Below, in pieces: positions 55,044 through 64,000 of a DNA stretch of 64,000 nucleotides. The stretch covers positions 1 through 64,000 of the forward strand of contig SADC01000331.1 in NCBI GenBank assembly GCA_004194705.1. The letters are read 5' to 3'. This stretch comes from Ditylenchus dipsaci (Eukaryota; Nematoda; Chromadorea; Rhabditida; Anguinidae). The first letter of the stretch is position 1, and each line of letters opens with the position of its first letter. Made by a program: the position numbers and the translations under genes. Under the pieces are notes generated by a model that was not told where the DNA came from, did no database searches, and was given only the letters and a program-made list of their open reading frames with translations.

Positions 55044-55469
55044 AATTTGAGCCTTTTCAAAATAGGAAACCTCGATATTTTGGCACTCAGTTATGAAGCT
55101 TTTACTGTAAAAAGTAACTTTCTTGACGGTTAAAGTTGCAGTAAGGCGGGGGAGGGCGGAGTTGTAGATACCAGCGATTTTTTTTCAATAATTCCATTTC
55201 CCACTCACTACATGACCGTATAGAACTTTTAAAAGGTTGGCACAAAACTAAAAACAAATCTAGATGAAGGACTGCTAGTCTCCAAATAATCAACGCCTTT
55301 TCTCCGTGTAACTCATTGAATGCCCCTTTAAAAACAGGTTTTCTGCAAAAAAATATCAAGAAAAAGCAATTTTTAAAAATATCAAACTATACATATAAGG
55401 CATAGACAGGTTAAAGCTTCAACCTAAAACTTCGAAAATTCCGTTGTGCAACACTCATGAGTTATAGGG

Positions 55470-55930
55470 TGGCTCCAATGAATGTCGGTAGTCGGATATC
55501 GAAGTCTTTGAAGTGCCGTAGCTCTGCGAGTTTTCGAAATTTTTATTTTATTAAGTAATTTTATCTATTCTGAAGGTCCTTTCCTAAAAAATAATAACTT
55601 CCCAATAGTTGAACAAGAAAACTAAAAATTTTGTCGCTAGTATAGAATATCCCCCATGAATCCGACCTTTTCAAAACCGCTGTAACTACCATTTCAAACA
55701 ACAAGGTTAGGCTTAGGCTTGGGGGTAGGCCAGCCTACGGAAGTTGTGACTAATAAATAGTTAACGCACTTTTTCTGGGGTCTAAGAGATATATTTGGGT
55801 ACTCTACACTTAAGCTTTAAAAGAAAAAATTCATGGTGGGGGGTATTCTATACTAGGGTCAAAATTTAAAATCGGTCTACCGACATCCGACTTCCTACCG
55901 ATGACTTCGACATCCGACATCCATTGGAAC
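55470..55930. repeat. palindromic element with GTCGGTAGTCGGATATCGAA ends
   Basis: ATGAATGTCGGTAGTCGGAT at 55475 is mirrored by TCGACATCCGACATCCATTG at 55905-55925. A second layer, AGAATATCCCCCATGAATCC / ATTCATGGTGGGGGGTATTC (55645 and 55835), marks an element inserted inside it that has partial copies at 59395-59840. Confidence 0.75.
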
Positions 55931-56232
55931 CGAGCTATTACAAATAAACTCAACACTTCTGGTCCATTACGGTCTTTTATCTATAAACAAGTCAGGTTAT
56001 AAATTAATGGGCGAACTGGTTGTGCAGATATTCTTTTTATTAAGTTATCCTTCATCTCTCTTTATTTGCGCCTGTCTATTGCGAGAACATAAAAAATGAA
56101 CAGAAGAACCAGTAAACTAAGAAGGGACATTCAGGGACAAGAAAGACCAGAACCCGTCATCTTATCCTTGTCAAACAAACGGTGACCTGTTGACGCGAGA
56201 ATTCGCGTTTCCAAAATAATCAAAGTTGACCT

Positions 56233-57520
56233 TAACACGGGAAGTCCCGCCGGTGAGACCGGCAGCTTCTGGTGCAGAATTTCATGGGGAATCCGAATCT
56301 GCAAACTGTTTTTCAAAAAAGCCTGTTTGGCACAAGATTTCAACCAATTTTTTAATGTTGTCAAATGTGACTTGGGTATGTTCAGAAAATCAGGTGGTAC
56401 TCAAACATTTCCTATACATATGCAAAATTTTTATGGCTCGTTAGAAAGGGCAGAGAACAAGCTTTCCAATGACATATCGTTCAGTTGTTTATGATAACTA
56501 TATGTGGAATTTTTTGCCTAAAAAAACCTTTGTGTCATTTTTTCTAAAAAGTTTTTTTTATTTAAATGTGCAAAATTAGATGTGATAGAGCCGTTTGTTC
56601 AGCAAAACCCACATATCATTTGGAAGAGAAATTTAAACTGCACCAAAAAATGCTTTGAAGTTAAACAAAATAAAGTCTTTAGAGTGTTATGCGACAGTTT
56701 GAAAAAAACTAATAATTATTCAAAAACGTGAAACTTGTTCGTCACTAGACCAACTCGCAATTTGGACGCCGGATTCGTGTTCAGCATGGTCGATTTGCTT
56801 AAAAAACTGCTCTTAAAATTTAAAATTCATCGTCAAAATTCAAATTCCTCTCAACACAATAATTATTCAAACGTGCGAGGAATTAAATATTTGAATAATT
56901 ATTGTCTTGAGAGGAATTTAAATTTCGAAGATGACTTTTGAACTTTAAGAGCAGTTTTATAAGCAAATCGACCATGCTGAACACGAATCCGGCGTCCAAA
57001 TTGCGGGTTGGTCTAGTGACGAACAAGTTTCACGTTTTTGAATAATTATTAGTTTTTTTTTAACTGTCTTTTAAGACATTATTTTGTTCAATTTTAAAGC
57101 ATTTTTAATTGCAATTTTAATTTCTTTTCCAAATGATATGTGGGTTTTGCTGAACAAACGGCTCTATCACATCTAATTTTCCACATATAAGTGAAAAAAC
57201 TTTTTGAAAAAATAACACAATTTTTTCTTTAGGCAAACAATTCCACATTTAGTTATCATAAACAACTGAACGATATGTCATTCGAAAGCTTGTTCTCTGC
57301 CCTTTCTAACGAGCTATGAAAGTTTTGCATGTGTATATGAAATGTTTGAGTACTACCTGATTTTCTGAACATACCCAAGTCACATTTGACACCATTCAGA
57401 AATTGGTTTAAATCTTGTGCCAAACCGGCTTTTTTGAAAAATGGTTTGCAGATTCGGATTCCTCATGAAATTCTGCACCAGAATCTGCTGGTCTCACCGG
57501 CGGGACTTCCCGTGTTAAAC
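56233..57520. repeat. 1.29-kb palindrome
   Basis: Outer arms begin TTAACACGGGAAGTCCCGCC and end with its complement at 57520. The arms (each about 620 bp) align through AGGGCAGAGAACAAGC, ATATGTGGGTTTTGCTGAAC and TGTCGCATAAC-adjacent sequence to an inner palindrome with AATAATTATTCAAACGTGCG near 56860-56900. CATGCTGAACACGAATCCGG appears in both inner arms. Divergence between arms is low but not zero. Confidence 0.88.
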
Positions 57521-58200
57521 CGCACAACTTTCTTTCAAATTTCAAATTCCGCTCAAGTCAAAAAATATTTAAACGGGCAAAACTTTTTTTGTCACAGATT
57601 ACCTCTTTTTGTTCACAAATTCCCTTTTTTCTGTCGCAGATTTCAAATGTCACAGATTCACTTTTTTGTCACAGATTTAGCTAAAACCACAGGGGGACCA
57701 AGCACTTTTTAAATTGGTTCAAATTTTTTTTTTCATAACAGCCTGAAATTTGTTCTATGACATTTCTACCATGTTTTGAGCATTTTTTGCCAAAAATTAT
57801 TTTTCCCGCAAAAACTTTTGCCTTGGAGGACCAAGATAGCCCAAAATTTTTGGTAACCTGAAATGCGACCTTGGTCCCCAAGGCAAAAGTTTTTGCGGGA
57901 AAAATAATTTTGTCAAAAACGCTCAAAACATGGTAGCAACGTCATAGAAAAATTTCAGGCTGTTATGAGAAAAATTTTTGGACCAATTTTGAAAGTGCTT
58001 TTGTGGTTTTAGCTAAACCTGTGACAAAAATGAAAAAATCTGTGACGAAAAAAGTGAATCTGTGACAGAAAAAAGTGAATCTGTGACATTTGGAATATGT
58101 GACAGAAGAGAGGGAATTTGTGACAAAAAAAGTTTTGCCCGTTTGAATATTTTTTGACTTGAGCGGAATTTGAAATTTGACAGCAAGTTGTGCGGTTTAA
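57521..58200. repeat. 680-bp palindrome contiguous with the previous one
   Basis: CCGCACAACTTTCTTTCAAA starts the left arm and the complement AAGTTGTGCGG ends the right arm at about 58197. Each arm contains four or five GTCACAGATT-type units and CTTGGTCCCCAAGGCAAAAG. The flank GACTATGCTGAACACAAATT follows at 58221. Together with 56233-57520, about 2 kb consists of two back-to-back hairpins. Confidence 0.85.
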
Positions 58201-58868
58201 GGGTAGTTTTATAAGCAAATCGACTATGCTGAACACAAATTCGGTGTCAAAAGTGCAGGTTCTCTAAGCAAAATCAGTGTTTTACGTCACAACCTTTTCT
58301 GAACTTTGTTTTGAAGTCTTGCTAATCACGCCGAAACCCTTTTATTATTTTACTTAAAAGCATTTTCCTGCTCTGTCGAACGGTATACATTGATAACGAA
58401 AACATGGTCTTATGATAAAATTCTTATCATACTTTTTTGTGCATATTTAAGTGTAAACAACGTTTTTAAAAGTAACACAATCGTTTCTTTGAAGCAAAAG
58501 TTTTACATGTAATTGTCATAAATGTCTTAACGATATGTCATTAGAAAGCTCGTAATCTGCGCTTTTTTTTTTTTGAAATTAAAAAACATTGCAATTAGTA
58601 ATAAGTTTAGCGAGATCTATCTTTTTGAAATTGCATGAGCAGAAATCACGAGTTGGCTGGTTCATAGCGGTGCCTGACTCTCGTATAGTAACTTTTTTGA
58701 ATTTTCTTTTCACCATCGTGTTCAGCGTGACATTTTGAACAAAAAGTGACACTTTGCACGCTCCGCCTTTAGAGTGTTAAAAGCGGAGGGAACTTCATCT
58801 AAGCATTGTCGAGTTTGCTGGTTCCTATCCGCCTTTGTGCACACCTTATTTTTCACCCCGTTTTCATT

Positions 58869-59083
58869 GATGGCTCATTCCGTACTTCGAGTTCAGACCA
58901 CATGTGCTCACGTAGCCAAAGATCCGAACTCGAAATCGTAGGTTTTCACTTGAAAGTTTTCACTTTCTTGAGCTCGAAGTACGTGAACACCTTCGAATTC
59001 GTGTTCGACTTCAAGTTCGAGCTCGGATTAGGAGTGTTTGCGTAGCCGAAAATACGAACTCGAAGTACGTGAACGAGCCATGA
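58869..59083. mobile_element. MITE with GGCTCATTCCGTACTTCGAG ends
   Basis: GGCTCATTCCGTACTTCGAG (58869) and its complement GTACGTGAACGAGCCATGAG-like end (59060-59088) enclose several GAACTCGAA/TTCGAGTTC motifs. About 215 bp, unusually rich in TTCGAA-type motifs. Confidence 0.8.
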
Positions 59084-59394
59084 GCTAAACAGTGTTCGCT
59101 AAGCCCAAAAAGTAGCAGAATCGATCAGAATCATTTCTAGCACTTCTTTACTGTCGACAACCGCCTTAATTTTGTGACAAATAAAATTTTAATACGAGCT
59201 TTGCAATATGGTAATCAATCGAAAAGCATGTAAACATCCATAAGCATAAGGTTTGGATTGCCACTAATCATATCTATTTTATTGATTGCCTAGGATAATT
59301 TTTTTCGGTGCCCGAAAGTTAGACTTCATAGTGGATACAAGCAAATAGAAAGTAAGCCCTCAACGGGATTTTAACTAACGGCCTAGCTGATGCG

Positions 59395-60360
59395 TATATA
59401 AAATTTTGACCCTAGTAGCAAATAACCCCAAATTTTCCTTTTAAAACTTAAGTAAAGAGTACCCACATATATATGTCCCAGACCCCAGAAAAAGTGCGTA
59501 AACTATTTATTAGTCACAACTTCCGTACGCTGGTCATAGTGGGGCATATTTTTGGAATTTGGACAGCGTCCCGTCCCCGTCTTTTAAGATTTTCGCCGGC
59601 CGTCCAATTTTTAAAAGTTATCTCTTCCGTCCTGCCGGCCGCCCGCCGTCTATAACACAAAATGTTAAATCCTAATATAGAATACACCCCTAAAAATTTT
59701 CCCTTTTACAACGCTAGTAAAAAAACCCAAATATACGTCCCAGGCCTCAGAAAAGGTGGCTGAGGCATTTATTAGTCCCAACTTTCATACGCTGGCCTAC
59801 CCCGAGGCAAATTTTCCCTGAGGCAAATTTTCCGTACAGAAATTCAATGATTACGAAAAAATTTTGAATTAGCGGGACAAATTTAAACAGGTGAGCATGC
59901 CCCCTTGAAACATTCACAAATTATTGTCGCCACATTGCCTTTTAAAACACACTCTCACAGTTTTTTAAAAAAATTCAAAAAAAATATTGACGTACACATG
60001 ACAAAGGATTGAAAATTGGACTTATCTAAGACAAAATCAATAAAAATTCCGACCGGTAATTCCATCCTTTGCGGCCCCGTCGGGATCGACCTCTGTCGGC
60101 CGTCCGGTCATCCACCGGCCCTCATCTCCTTTTCCATCCGCCTCCGGCCGTCCACTTTTGCGGCGCCTTCCAGGACGGGGACGGGACGGGCCCGGCGGAC
60201 GGGCGCCCCACTATGACGCTGGTATACCCCCGAGCTTAAGGGCTAAGCCTAAATTGTTGTTTTAAAGGGTAGTTACAGCGATTTTTTAAAGGTCAGAATT
60301 ATGGGGGCGGGGGAGTATTTGCTACTAGCGCCGAAATTTCTATTCATAGCCACATTAATG
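59395..60360. repeat. degenerate repeats with GC-rich CCGTCCGG patches
   Basis: 59400-59550 and 59680-59840 are direct relatives of 55690-55860 (CCTAGTAGCAAATA, CCCAGACCCCAGAAAAAG). 59560-59650 and 60050-60215 are GC-rich mirrored patches (GTCCCGTCCCCG / GACGGGGACGGGAC), apparently the arms of a fold-back element about 650 bp long. No gene. Confidence 0.6.
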
Positions 60361-60795
60361 CCAGTGGTGTAACGGCACTGGGTGCTGCACCAACCCGCAC
60401 CGGCACTGGCCGGTACCGTTTCAGGTGCTAGCGGCGATTCGCGAGGGTCGGTGCCGGTGCAGGCATTTTTCGGTCCGCACCGGCAACATAAAATTTATAA
60501 GTGATTTTTCATTAACCGCATAAAGGCGGCGAATTTTTTTTTCAAATTATTTTGCCATTTTAACAACCGCTAAGTGTTCGCTTTTTTTGATCTCTTGCTT
60601 GAAGTTTATGTCTTTTAATTTAAGTAAATGAAAGTTTTCTTGGCTGTAGTAAGTGAGCAATCCTTCAAGGGGATGGAGTTTTGGCACGGCGGCAGTGCAG
60701 AGCCGTACTTAATCCTGAAGACACTGGCACCGAATATCCTAGCCATTCCCGCCAGCTCAGCCGGTGATGAAAGGTTGTTCTCTCTGTGAACTTTT
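60361..60795 (+). mobile_element. hAT transposase C-terminal fragment
   Basis: The plus strand at about 60673-60789 reads MEFWHGGSAEPYLILKTLAP then NILAIPASSAGDERLFSL, which is the hATC dimerisation motif (W...P.L...A..L.IPASSA..ERLFS). Upstream, 60361-60485 begins CAGTGGTGTAACGGCACTGG, a plausible hAT end, and is rich in CCGGTGC repeats. A related end is at 62250-62310 (CGGCCGGTGCAGGTGCG). The rest of the transposase is not visible, and the region between is occupied by another fold-back element (60842-62102). Confidence 0.7.
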
Positions 60796-60841
60796 GCAAC
60801 GAGCAGCCACAAAAAGAGTTCTGGGCCGAAAACTGGCTCTA

Positions 60842-62102
60842 GGTAAATTCGTCCCCGATAAATTCGTCCCAGGTAAATTCGTCCCCAGGTAAATTCGTCC
60901 CCAAAATCGCCAATTCAAAAATTTCGAACAGGTTTGAATCCAATCGGTAGGAAACACAATTTTTTCTTGTTAAAGAGCCATATAGTCTCAGTAAACCCGA
61001 ATGTGCGTAGGAAGAGCATCAGGTAGGTACGGGCGGCGGTAAATTGAACCTCTACAAATTTTTGCAGGAATTTAAATTTTTCCGTCTGAACCAACCCAAC
61101 CAAGTGGTCGTCCACTTGGAGCAAAAAATTTTTTACGTTTTCCAGGTTTCAAAACGTATTTTGTAGACTAATTCAAGCAAGCTGAAGAGGGTTTGGCAGT
61201 AGTAAAACACCGTTTTCTCGAGTATTATTTGATTTTTGGTAAAATCGAGTTTTGGTAAAATCAATTATTGGCCAATACTTAAGAAATACCATACAAAACC
61301 TTATTTTACTATTATCAAACCATCTTCAGCATGCCCGAATCAGTACAAAAAACAGATTTTGGAATATGAAAAATGTAAAAAATTTTTGCTCCAAGTGGAA
61401 GACCACTTGGTTTTGTTGTACCCAGGTAGTCGTACACAGGTCGGGGAACTTAGTTAGTGTAAAGGTACACGGGTAATAACATTTCGGTCTGTGATCCAAG
61501 CTATGATTTCTATATGATTTCTACGATTCTTATGATCCAACGTCAGTTCTGCTGAATAATCCATGCACCAACAAAACCAAGTAGTCGTTCACTTGGAGCA
61601 AGAATTTTTCTACGTTTTCTATCATCCAAAACATATTTTCTGGACTAATCCAGGCATGCTGAAGATGGTTTGATAGTGGTGAAATGCCGTTTGGTCGAGT
61701 ATTTTATGAGTATTGGACAATAATTGATTTTACTAAAACTGGTTTTTATCAAAGCTCAAGAAATACCTTACAAAACGGCATTTTAGCACTATCAAACCAT
61801 CTTCAGCATGTCCGAATAAGTCCGAAAAAAACAGGTTTTAAGGCCCGAAAAAGTAAAAAAAATTAAAATATGTATTGTCTGTTCACCTGACCATGAGGCA
61901 CCTACTCAAGGTATTGGGGTTGGGGTGGGTAAAGTCGTAATTTTGGTCCTAACAAACCCGATTTCCACACAATTCTAAGTTAGAAAAATATTTGCTACTA
62001 CCAGGATTCGAACCTGCTCGAAATTTTTGAATTGGCGGTTTTGGGGACGAATCTACCTGGGGACGAATTTACCGGGACGAATTTACCGGGATGAATTTAC
62101 CG
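60842..62102. mobile_element. fold-back element with GGTAAATTCGTCCCC terminal arrays
   Basis: The left end has four GGTAAATTCGTCCCC-type units (60842-60902) then CCAATTCAAAAATTTCGAAC. The right end mirrors this at 61999-62102. The right end includes a perfect B box in inverted orientation (CAGGATTCGAACCTG, 62000). The interior (61110-61870) is a tandem pair of about 300-bp inverted units, each with AAAATTTTTTACGTTTTCCA and CCACTTGG motifs. No transposase. Confidence 0.82.
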
Positions 62103-62299
62103 CCGCCTCCAAAAACTAATCACATGCAAAATTTCGAACTTCCGCCAACGATACATTTTTTGCTTACATTTCTCTTTGTTCCATGCTGCACATTGTTAAC
62201 GAATAAAAATGCACAAAAAATTGCGGTTTCTATGAGAATGATAAAAAAATGAGGTGCGGTACCGACATCGGAGCAGCACCGGCCGGTGCAGGTGCGAGT

Positions 62300-62710
62300 C
62301 TTTTTTTGTGCGAGCCTTTGTGGAAAGTTTATTTCATTCAGTAGGGGACCTTAAAGGGCCATTGCCGTCTCCGACAACGGTTGTCCCCCGCCAATTCAAT
62401 TTTTTTTCTTTATCGTTGGATTCATGTACGAATTTTTCAACTTGCTTTCTAACAAAACTATACCTAAAATTAAATTCTAGGCCTTAGGCTTAGTTTTTTT
62501 AGAAACCGAGTTGAAAAATCCGTACAGAAGTTGAATGATTAGGCAAAAGAATTTGAATTGGTGGAGGATAATTCAAAACAGGTGGCAATGGCCCTTTAAA
62601 ATAAGTCAAAAAACTTTTCGGATCAGTAAAAGGACAAATCTCGCTAAGCTGCATCACCTCAAAGACTTCGACATCGCACCTCCATTGTGGTCACCGTATT
62701 ACTGTGAATA
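62300..62710. mobile_element. TACGGTGACC element interrupted by a TTAA-ended MITE
   Basis: 62353-62603 is a copy of the 46443 palindrome (TTAAAGGGCCATTGCCGTCT to GGCAATGGCCCTTTAA). The sequence on both sides (ATTCAGTAGGGGACC and AAAAAACTTTTCGGATCAGT to CATTGTGGTCACCGTATTAC) belongs to the element of 38338-38740. The younger MITE therefore jumped into the older one. Confidence 0.85.
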
Positions 62711-62727
62711 CTATATATGAGACCATC

Positions 62728-63520
62728 TTGGAAAAGTTCATGGTCCGCGATTTTCGATATAAGGCCACTCTTGTTATAAGGCCATCCTCGATATAAGGGC
62801 ACCTTTAGCCGGCTCCGAGGGGTGGCCTTGTATTAATAGTCGACTGTAGTGACGATTTCAATTTGAAAAAAAAATTAAAAACCTAAATTTGGGTCAGAAA
62901 AAATATTGTCCTTAGTAAGCTTGTTTAGATGGCAAGTCCCAAAATTTTTCTAGCGATTGCCACTGCTGATTTCTGGCAATTGACATGGCAAAAACACAGA
63001 ATTCTTGTCAAATAGCAATTTTCAGCAACCCTAGTTGAAGGGGAAAGGGACTGTGAAATATTAATTTGAATTCAATCTTATCAACGTTTCGCCATAAGAA
63101 TTTTGATGCAATATTAGAAAATACACCTTTTTCTTTCACAATTCAGTTGAATGTTGTGAAGTTTGCAAAACCGATACATTTTCCAGCTCTCACCAGGGAA
63201 CCTCAAGTAGTGTTTTTTTCAGAGGCCTCGTTGAGGGATTTTTTTGCAGATTCGTGTACAGCACCCCGAAGTTATATAATGAAATGCTGCCGCTATTTGA
63301 AGGTCCTTTCTAAAATTGCGAAGAACGGGGTACCCAAAGTTGCCGAAAAACCATGATACGGGTATCATGGCTTTTAGCCCACTTTTCAATCTGCCTAGTT
63401 TTATGAGTACTTTGAATATCCAACTTGTATGTGTTATATTTTATTTATATTATACTCATAGTAATTAGTGCTTTGAAAAGGTCGCCACGGCTTTTAAAAA
63501 TGTCCGAAAGAGACCGATAC
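62728..63520. other. intergenic with a GATATAAGGCCAC repeat; otherwise featureless
   Basis: 62740-62850 has four ATATAAGGCCAC-type units ending TAGTCGACTGTAG, a pogo-like right end without a visible left one. 62860-63520 shows no recognisable element or gene. Confidence 0.5.
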
Positions 63521-64000
63521 GTGATGCAGATACCCCCCCCCCACGGGGACTGATCAGGTGGAGGAGATAACTTCATATTCGTGTTTCTCGACCCCGATTT
63601 CATGAGAAAGCCGCGCGTTTTTTTGGTTCTGAGAAAAAAATTTTTTTTCGAACCACAGGGGGGGTATCATGGTTTTTTAGTCAAAATTTGAAAAATTTAA
63701 ATTGGCGCCTTTTGAATTTGAAAGGGAATAAGGGCTGTATTGGGAGGGGAAGAGAATAAAAGGGGGCCACTTTTATGGCAAAACGTTATAAATTTGAATA
63801 TCTATATTCTTCGACTGCCTCACCATGTTTTTCAACTGGGCCGTGGCAAAAAGAGACTCTATATGCATTTTATGGTCAAGAGTATTTCTCGGAATTATGT
63901 CTGAGGTAAGTTAGTGCGCGCATCTCTATCTCTCAAGCCCCTGCGCCCTCTTCGGGGGCGCAGGGGCTTGGAGTTGAGATGCGCACACCCACATACCTTA
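63520..64000. repeat. GC-core palindrome family, left arm running off the window
   Basis: CCCCCCCCCACGGGGACTGA, TTCGTGTTTCTCGACCCCGA and GGGTATCATGGTTTTTTAGT repeat the module of 18060-18260 and 20800-21060. The window ends inside the inner GC-rich hairpin (CAAGCCCCTGCGCCCTCTTC and complement), so the right arm is outside. Confidence 0.8.

Noticed and set aside
59473..60216. GC-rich open frames near 59.5 and 60.1 kb
   Set aside because: They lie in the mirrored CCGTCCGG arms of a fold-back element, with no motif.

Overview
This window is invertebrate nuclear DNA. Genes are cut into many short exons by GT-AG introns (the smallest about 37-60 bp), and most of the remaining sequence is interspersed repeats. 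Five protein-coding loci can be read by joining exons and comparing them with known families. They are a bark beetle/Anakonda-type tricellular-junction receptor (+, 264-29619, 5' end outside the window), a fragment of the Sec7 Arf-GEF GBF1 (-, 20062-15354, nested antisense in a bark intron), a type 1 paracaspase of the MALT1 family (-, 36919 to about 32876), cytosolic malate dehydrogenase (+, 37544-41598) and a gamma-glutamyltransferase (-, 48883-44074). Bark-type receptors are well known in arthropods, and MALT1-type paracaspases occur in nematodes, chelicerates and lophotrochozoans but are missing from most insects. A non-insect protostome, possibly a nematode, is therefore plausible, but the species cannot be fixed from the sequence alone.

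Layout. 1-14251 carries about 29 bark exons (beta-helix, SRCR, beta-helix, CUB, beta-helix, C-type lectin). 14252-25017 is one bark intron holding the antisense GBF1 fragment, several long palindromes, a tRNA-like SINE head and a degenerate hAT transposon. 25018-25600 is the bark transmembrane/cytoplasmic exon. 25601-28826 is an intron filled by a Mutator-like element. 28827-29619 is the bark terminal exon. 29620-32870 is a repeat-filled convergent intergenic region. The paracaspase and MDH genes are divergent, with a 624-bp space between their start codons that contains a small palindrome. MDH and GGT are convergent around 41.8-44.0 kb. From 48.9 kb to the end I see no host gene, only transposon remnants and fold-back elements.

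The dominant theme is fold-back (palindromic) DNA: more than 25 inverted-repeat elements of about 130 bp to 2.3 kb, many nested in one another and many in introns. Several families end in arrays of 12-16 bp direct repeats. One of them is a clear Mutator-like element (26300-28626, exact 9-bp target duplication) with MULE transposase exons plus the N-terminal half of a Ulp1/SENP-type protease domain. Coding remnants of PIF/Harbinger and hAT transposases are also present.

Bark, GGT, the paracaspase and GBF1 show single-base frameshifts inside otherwise well-conserved domains, while MDH is intact throughout. Some shifts lie in homopolymers, so uncorrected long-read indels are the simplest explanation, though decay cannot be excluded for GBF1, which also lacks large parts of the protein.
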